Assembly (NCBI GenBank): GCA_009760855.2
Contig: WPIO01000022.1
Location: 2,423,001-2,487,000 of the forward strand
Source: Cristatella mucedo
Lineage: Eukaryota > Bryozoa > Phylactolaemata > Cristatellidae
Length of the DNA stretch: 64,000 nucleotides
Direction: 5' to 3'
Both the position numbers and the translations under genes were made by a program. Below the pieces are notes generated by a model that was not told where the DNA came from, made no database searches, and worked only from the letters and a program-made list of their open reading frames with translations. The stretch's first letter is position 1, and each line of letters begins with the position of its first letter. Positions 1 to 64,000 of this stretch are shown one piece after another.

Positions 1-235
1 AGTCGCTGTCGGTGTGCACACGGTATAGCCAAACACCTTCATTTCACACAAGCACAAGAAAGGGAGAAGCATGACTGAGTCAGGAGGGCAGTCGAGGACA
101 TGAGTAGCACAGAAGGAGCAGCTCTGGACGGCTGGAAAGGATGTGCCACAGTTGGCAGCAGCAGAGATAGGATGTCATTGCCAAAAGAACTGTGGAGGTG
201 AGCTTCGAAACAAAAACTTCTGTCGTCAGCAGTCT
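1..235 (-). mobile_element. LINE-A 3' end fragment
   Basis: The reverse complement contains cctgactcagtcatgcttct and the preceding gtcctcgactgcc, matching the 3' UTR at 19020-19100. The copy runs off the window edge. Confidence 0.65.
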
Positions 236-720
236 TCAGGCATAGCAATGGAACAGCTGATTCATTGTCTGCAGAGGACGTGAAGCCACGAGCTCTAGTT
301 CTTGTTTGAGGCCTGACGACAGTATCGTCAGCACGTTTGTGTTTTCTGTGCTCTCCGTGCGGTCATCGCCATGTCAGGATGCTTTGCTCGCCATTCATGC
401 AGCCACTCATGCCGAGCCTCATCGTTTTACTCGTTTGCAGTAGCGAGTATGCCTTTTGGAAAAAATCTACCATGTTTGGCATTGTTGCACGTTGGGCATC
501 TTCGTTCGGCTGCAACCCGATAGCAGTAGATGGCAGGTCATGCTGAGCGGTACATAAGTGCCGGAAATTTATAGGCTTGAGTAGCGTGAACAGAGACTGC
601 GTGCAGCGTCATAAGCAGATGGTGATGGGCCAGCAGATTTCTGTAGGTGGCCTAGCATGAGCGCACAGCAGAGCTCAGCAGTTCGAGCTGTGCTCTCGAT
701 TGTTTTTTTTTTGCCAGCAG

Positions 721-721
<1 letters not shown>

Positions 722-780
<59 letters not shown>

Positions 781-782
781 GC
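722..782 (+). repeat. (TA)n microsatellite
   Basis: TA dinucleotide tract interrupted by a TGTG; Ile/Tyr open frames here are repeat translations. Confidence 0.9.
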
Positions 783-939
783 AATATATAATATATCTAT
801 TTAGAGAGAGAGAGAGAGCTGGTTAATGATGGAGATGCTGAGGATTATGAGAATAACCTGTGAGGTCAACTAGCCGTTGGCATGATCGCCATTAAATGAT
901 TTTACTCGAACGGCCCTTCGGTGTATGATTCATGAAAAT

Positions 940-1090
940 TCAACCCAGGGTTATGGTGCTTGCATGTCGTGGCCCAGGTCGTGGGTTTGAGTCCTGCAGC
1001 AGGCAATCCTTTATTGCTTGAGTGCAAGTGGAATGAGCCACTAATGCTCTTGATTAGTAGTTATTAATGGTTATTAGTAATTAGCTCTGG
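940..1090 (+). mobile_element. tRNA-derived SINE-2
   Basis: A different tRNA-like head with gtcgtgggtttgagtcctgc and 'agcaggcaat', followed by a body starting tcctttattgcttgagtg. Confidence 0.55.
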
Positions 1091-1299
1091 TCAAGCCACG
1101 AGATATACTGAAGATATGAGTGACAGAAGTGGGCATACAGTAAGAAAGAATTGCAGCCACCGCTGTTTTTGTCGTGCCGACGATCTGGCCAGCCCTGGTT
1201 GCCTCGTGTAGGTGTAACTATCTCCATCTGTAACTCGACGAAGTGGCAAAGACTTGGCTGACGTTATTTGCTGGGCAGTTTTCTTGTGCTCCCGCTCAA

Positions 1300-1560
1300 A
1301 GCTTAAGTGGCTTTTCGGTGCGCATATGCTGATAGCCAACAGACTTCATCTCACGAAGCGAAGGGAAAGTGAGAAGCATAGCTGAGTCAGAAGGACAGTC
1401 AGGGAAGTGAGTAGAAGGATAGCGTAGCAGCTCAGGAAGGCTGGAGACGATGTGTCACAGTCGGTAGCAGAAGAATAGATGTCGCTGCGTAAGATTTGTG
1501 GAGGTGAGTTCCGCAGTCTAGGACCTGCAGAGCAAAAGCTTCTGTCGCCGACAATCAAGC
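1300..1560 (-). mobile_element. LINE-A 3' end fragment
   Basis: The reverse complement has gacagaagcttttgctctgc, tcctgactcagctatgcttc and gttggctatcagcatatg, matching the LINE-A 3' UTR. Confidence 0.68.
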
Positions 1561-2068
1561 AGTGAAAGAATCTTACAGCTAGCGGGTGTCACCACCAGCA
1601 CTCTCTCTGGGCAATCCATCCGTGCATTAATTCATCCTTTGCCTGATTGGCTTCTTGTGCCCTCGAAATGCACTGCTTCTGCTTACGTTTGCATGCTCTG
1701 CTGCCCAAATGGCAGGCCAGGCTTACCGGTCGGGCTCTGGTACAGCTGTTACCCCCCCCCCTCCATCCACCCACCCTTGGCCAATTCTTTCAACGTGACC
1801 ACGTGGCTCCTCTTCGTCCTGCGGTTGCTGTCCCAGTTGCAGTTCACACGGCCCCCCTGATTGCATCGAGGCTTCTCAAGCGCATTAAAAGCTCTGGTCA
1901 TCAGAAAAGCTTTTCGAGGATACGATACACTTGAGTCAGTTTACTCATTCCTTGGTCTGGCACCCAGTGTTAGCTGGAGTGTCCCACCACCGAGCTCTGG
2001 TTTATGCATTTTCGAATAGTGTGCCCGACCGAGGCTGCTCCGTTTCTCGACGACTCACCATGTTTCAG

Positions 2069-63861
<61,793 letters not shown>

Positions 63862-64000
63862 GAACATCGCATGTTGTGGCTCTTTTGGACAGCCACGTTC
63901 TTTTATAGCAGCGTATTATGCTGGGTCGTAGATAAACTCACTAAACTCACTGTGATTGTGGCACTGCCAACTCGACTGTTCGCTAGTTACCAAGCATGCC

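Larger units (their letters stand above)
236..2068. other. Sequence upstream of first recognised exon
   Basis: Apart from the TA tract, SINE-2 and LINE-A fragment listed separately, I see no supported exon, signal peptide or promoter here. It is probably intron of the R-PTP gene. Confidence 0.5.

Noticed and set aside
1639-1934. Possible signal-peptide exon upstream of exon 1
   Set aside because: No convincing hydrophobic leader with a phase 1 donor was found; the frames include a poly-C run and lack family motifs.

Overview
The window is metazoan-type genomic DNA: one intron-rich gene on the + strand, spread over almost the whole 64 kb and embedded in retrotransposon and microsatellite sequence. 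I cannot name the species. The density of L2/CR1-like LINE fragments ending in (ATT)n, tRNA-derived SINEs and TA/CA tracts suggests a non-vertebrate, probably marine, animal; this is inference only.

The gene is a receptor-type protein tyrosine phosphatase (R-PTP). I could place 20 coding exons between 2069 and 63861. All 19 introns have matching phases, and 18 are GT-AG and one GC-AG. The 846-residue model (residue 1 = first complete codon at 2071; the N-terminus lies upstream of the window) reads: Ser/Thr-rich mucin-like ectodomain with many N-glycosylation sequons (exons 1-2), transmembrane helix (exon 3), basic juxtamembrane segment (exons 4-5), catalytic domain D1 with intact WPD loop and HCSAGIGRTG signature (exons 6-13), linker and domain D2 with degenerate WPD loop and signature (exons 14-20), stop at 63859-63861. 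The architecture resembles CD45, but D2 also resembles the PTPRG/PTPRZ class, so the subfamily is left open.

Region by region: 1-2068 holds LINE and SINE debris upstream of the first recognised exon. 2069-7700 is a tandem duplication of a mucin exon plus its downstream intron; copy 1 has gained a MITE and a 1.24-kb (CCTG)n tract. 7700-17330 is a long intron with LINEs and an inverted-repeat element. 17335-33386 holds the transmembrane, juxtamembrane and most D1 exons. 37233-37385 completes D1. A decayed hAT transposon with a perfect 8-bp target duplication lies at 37754-40452. D2 exons lie at 41031-50600. A 12-kb intron (50601-62690) contains a 2.75-kb TIR-bounded element made of about 15 diverged copies of a ~170-bp unit. 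The last two D2 exons lie at 62691-63861.

No other cellular protein gene is supported. Most other open frames are repeat translations (CCTG, TA, CA, CT tracts), LINE fragments or chance frames in introns.
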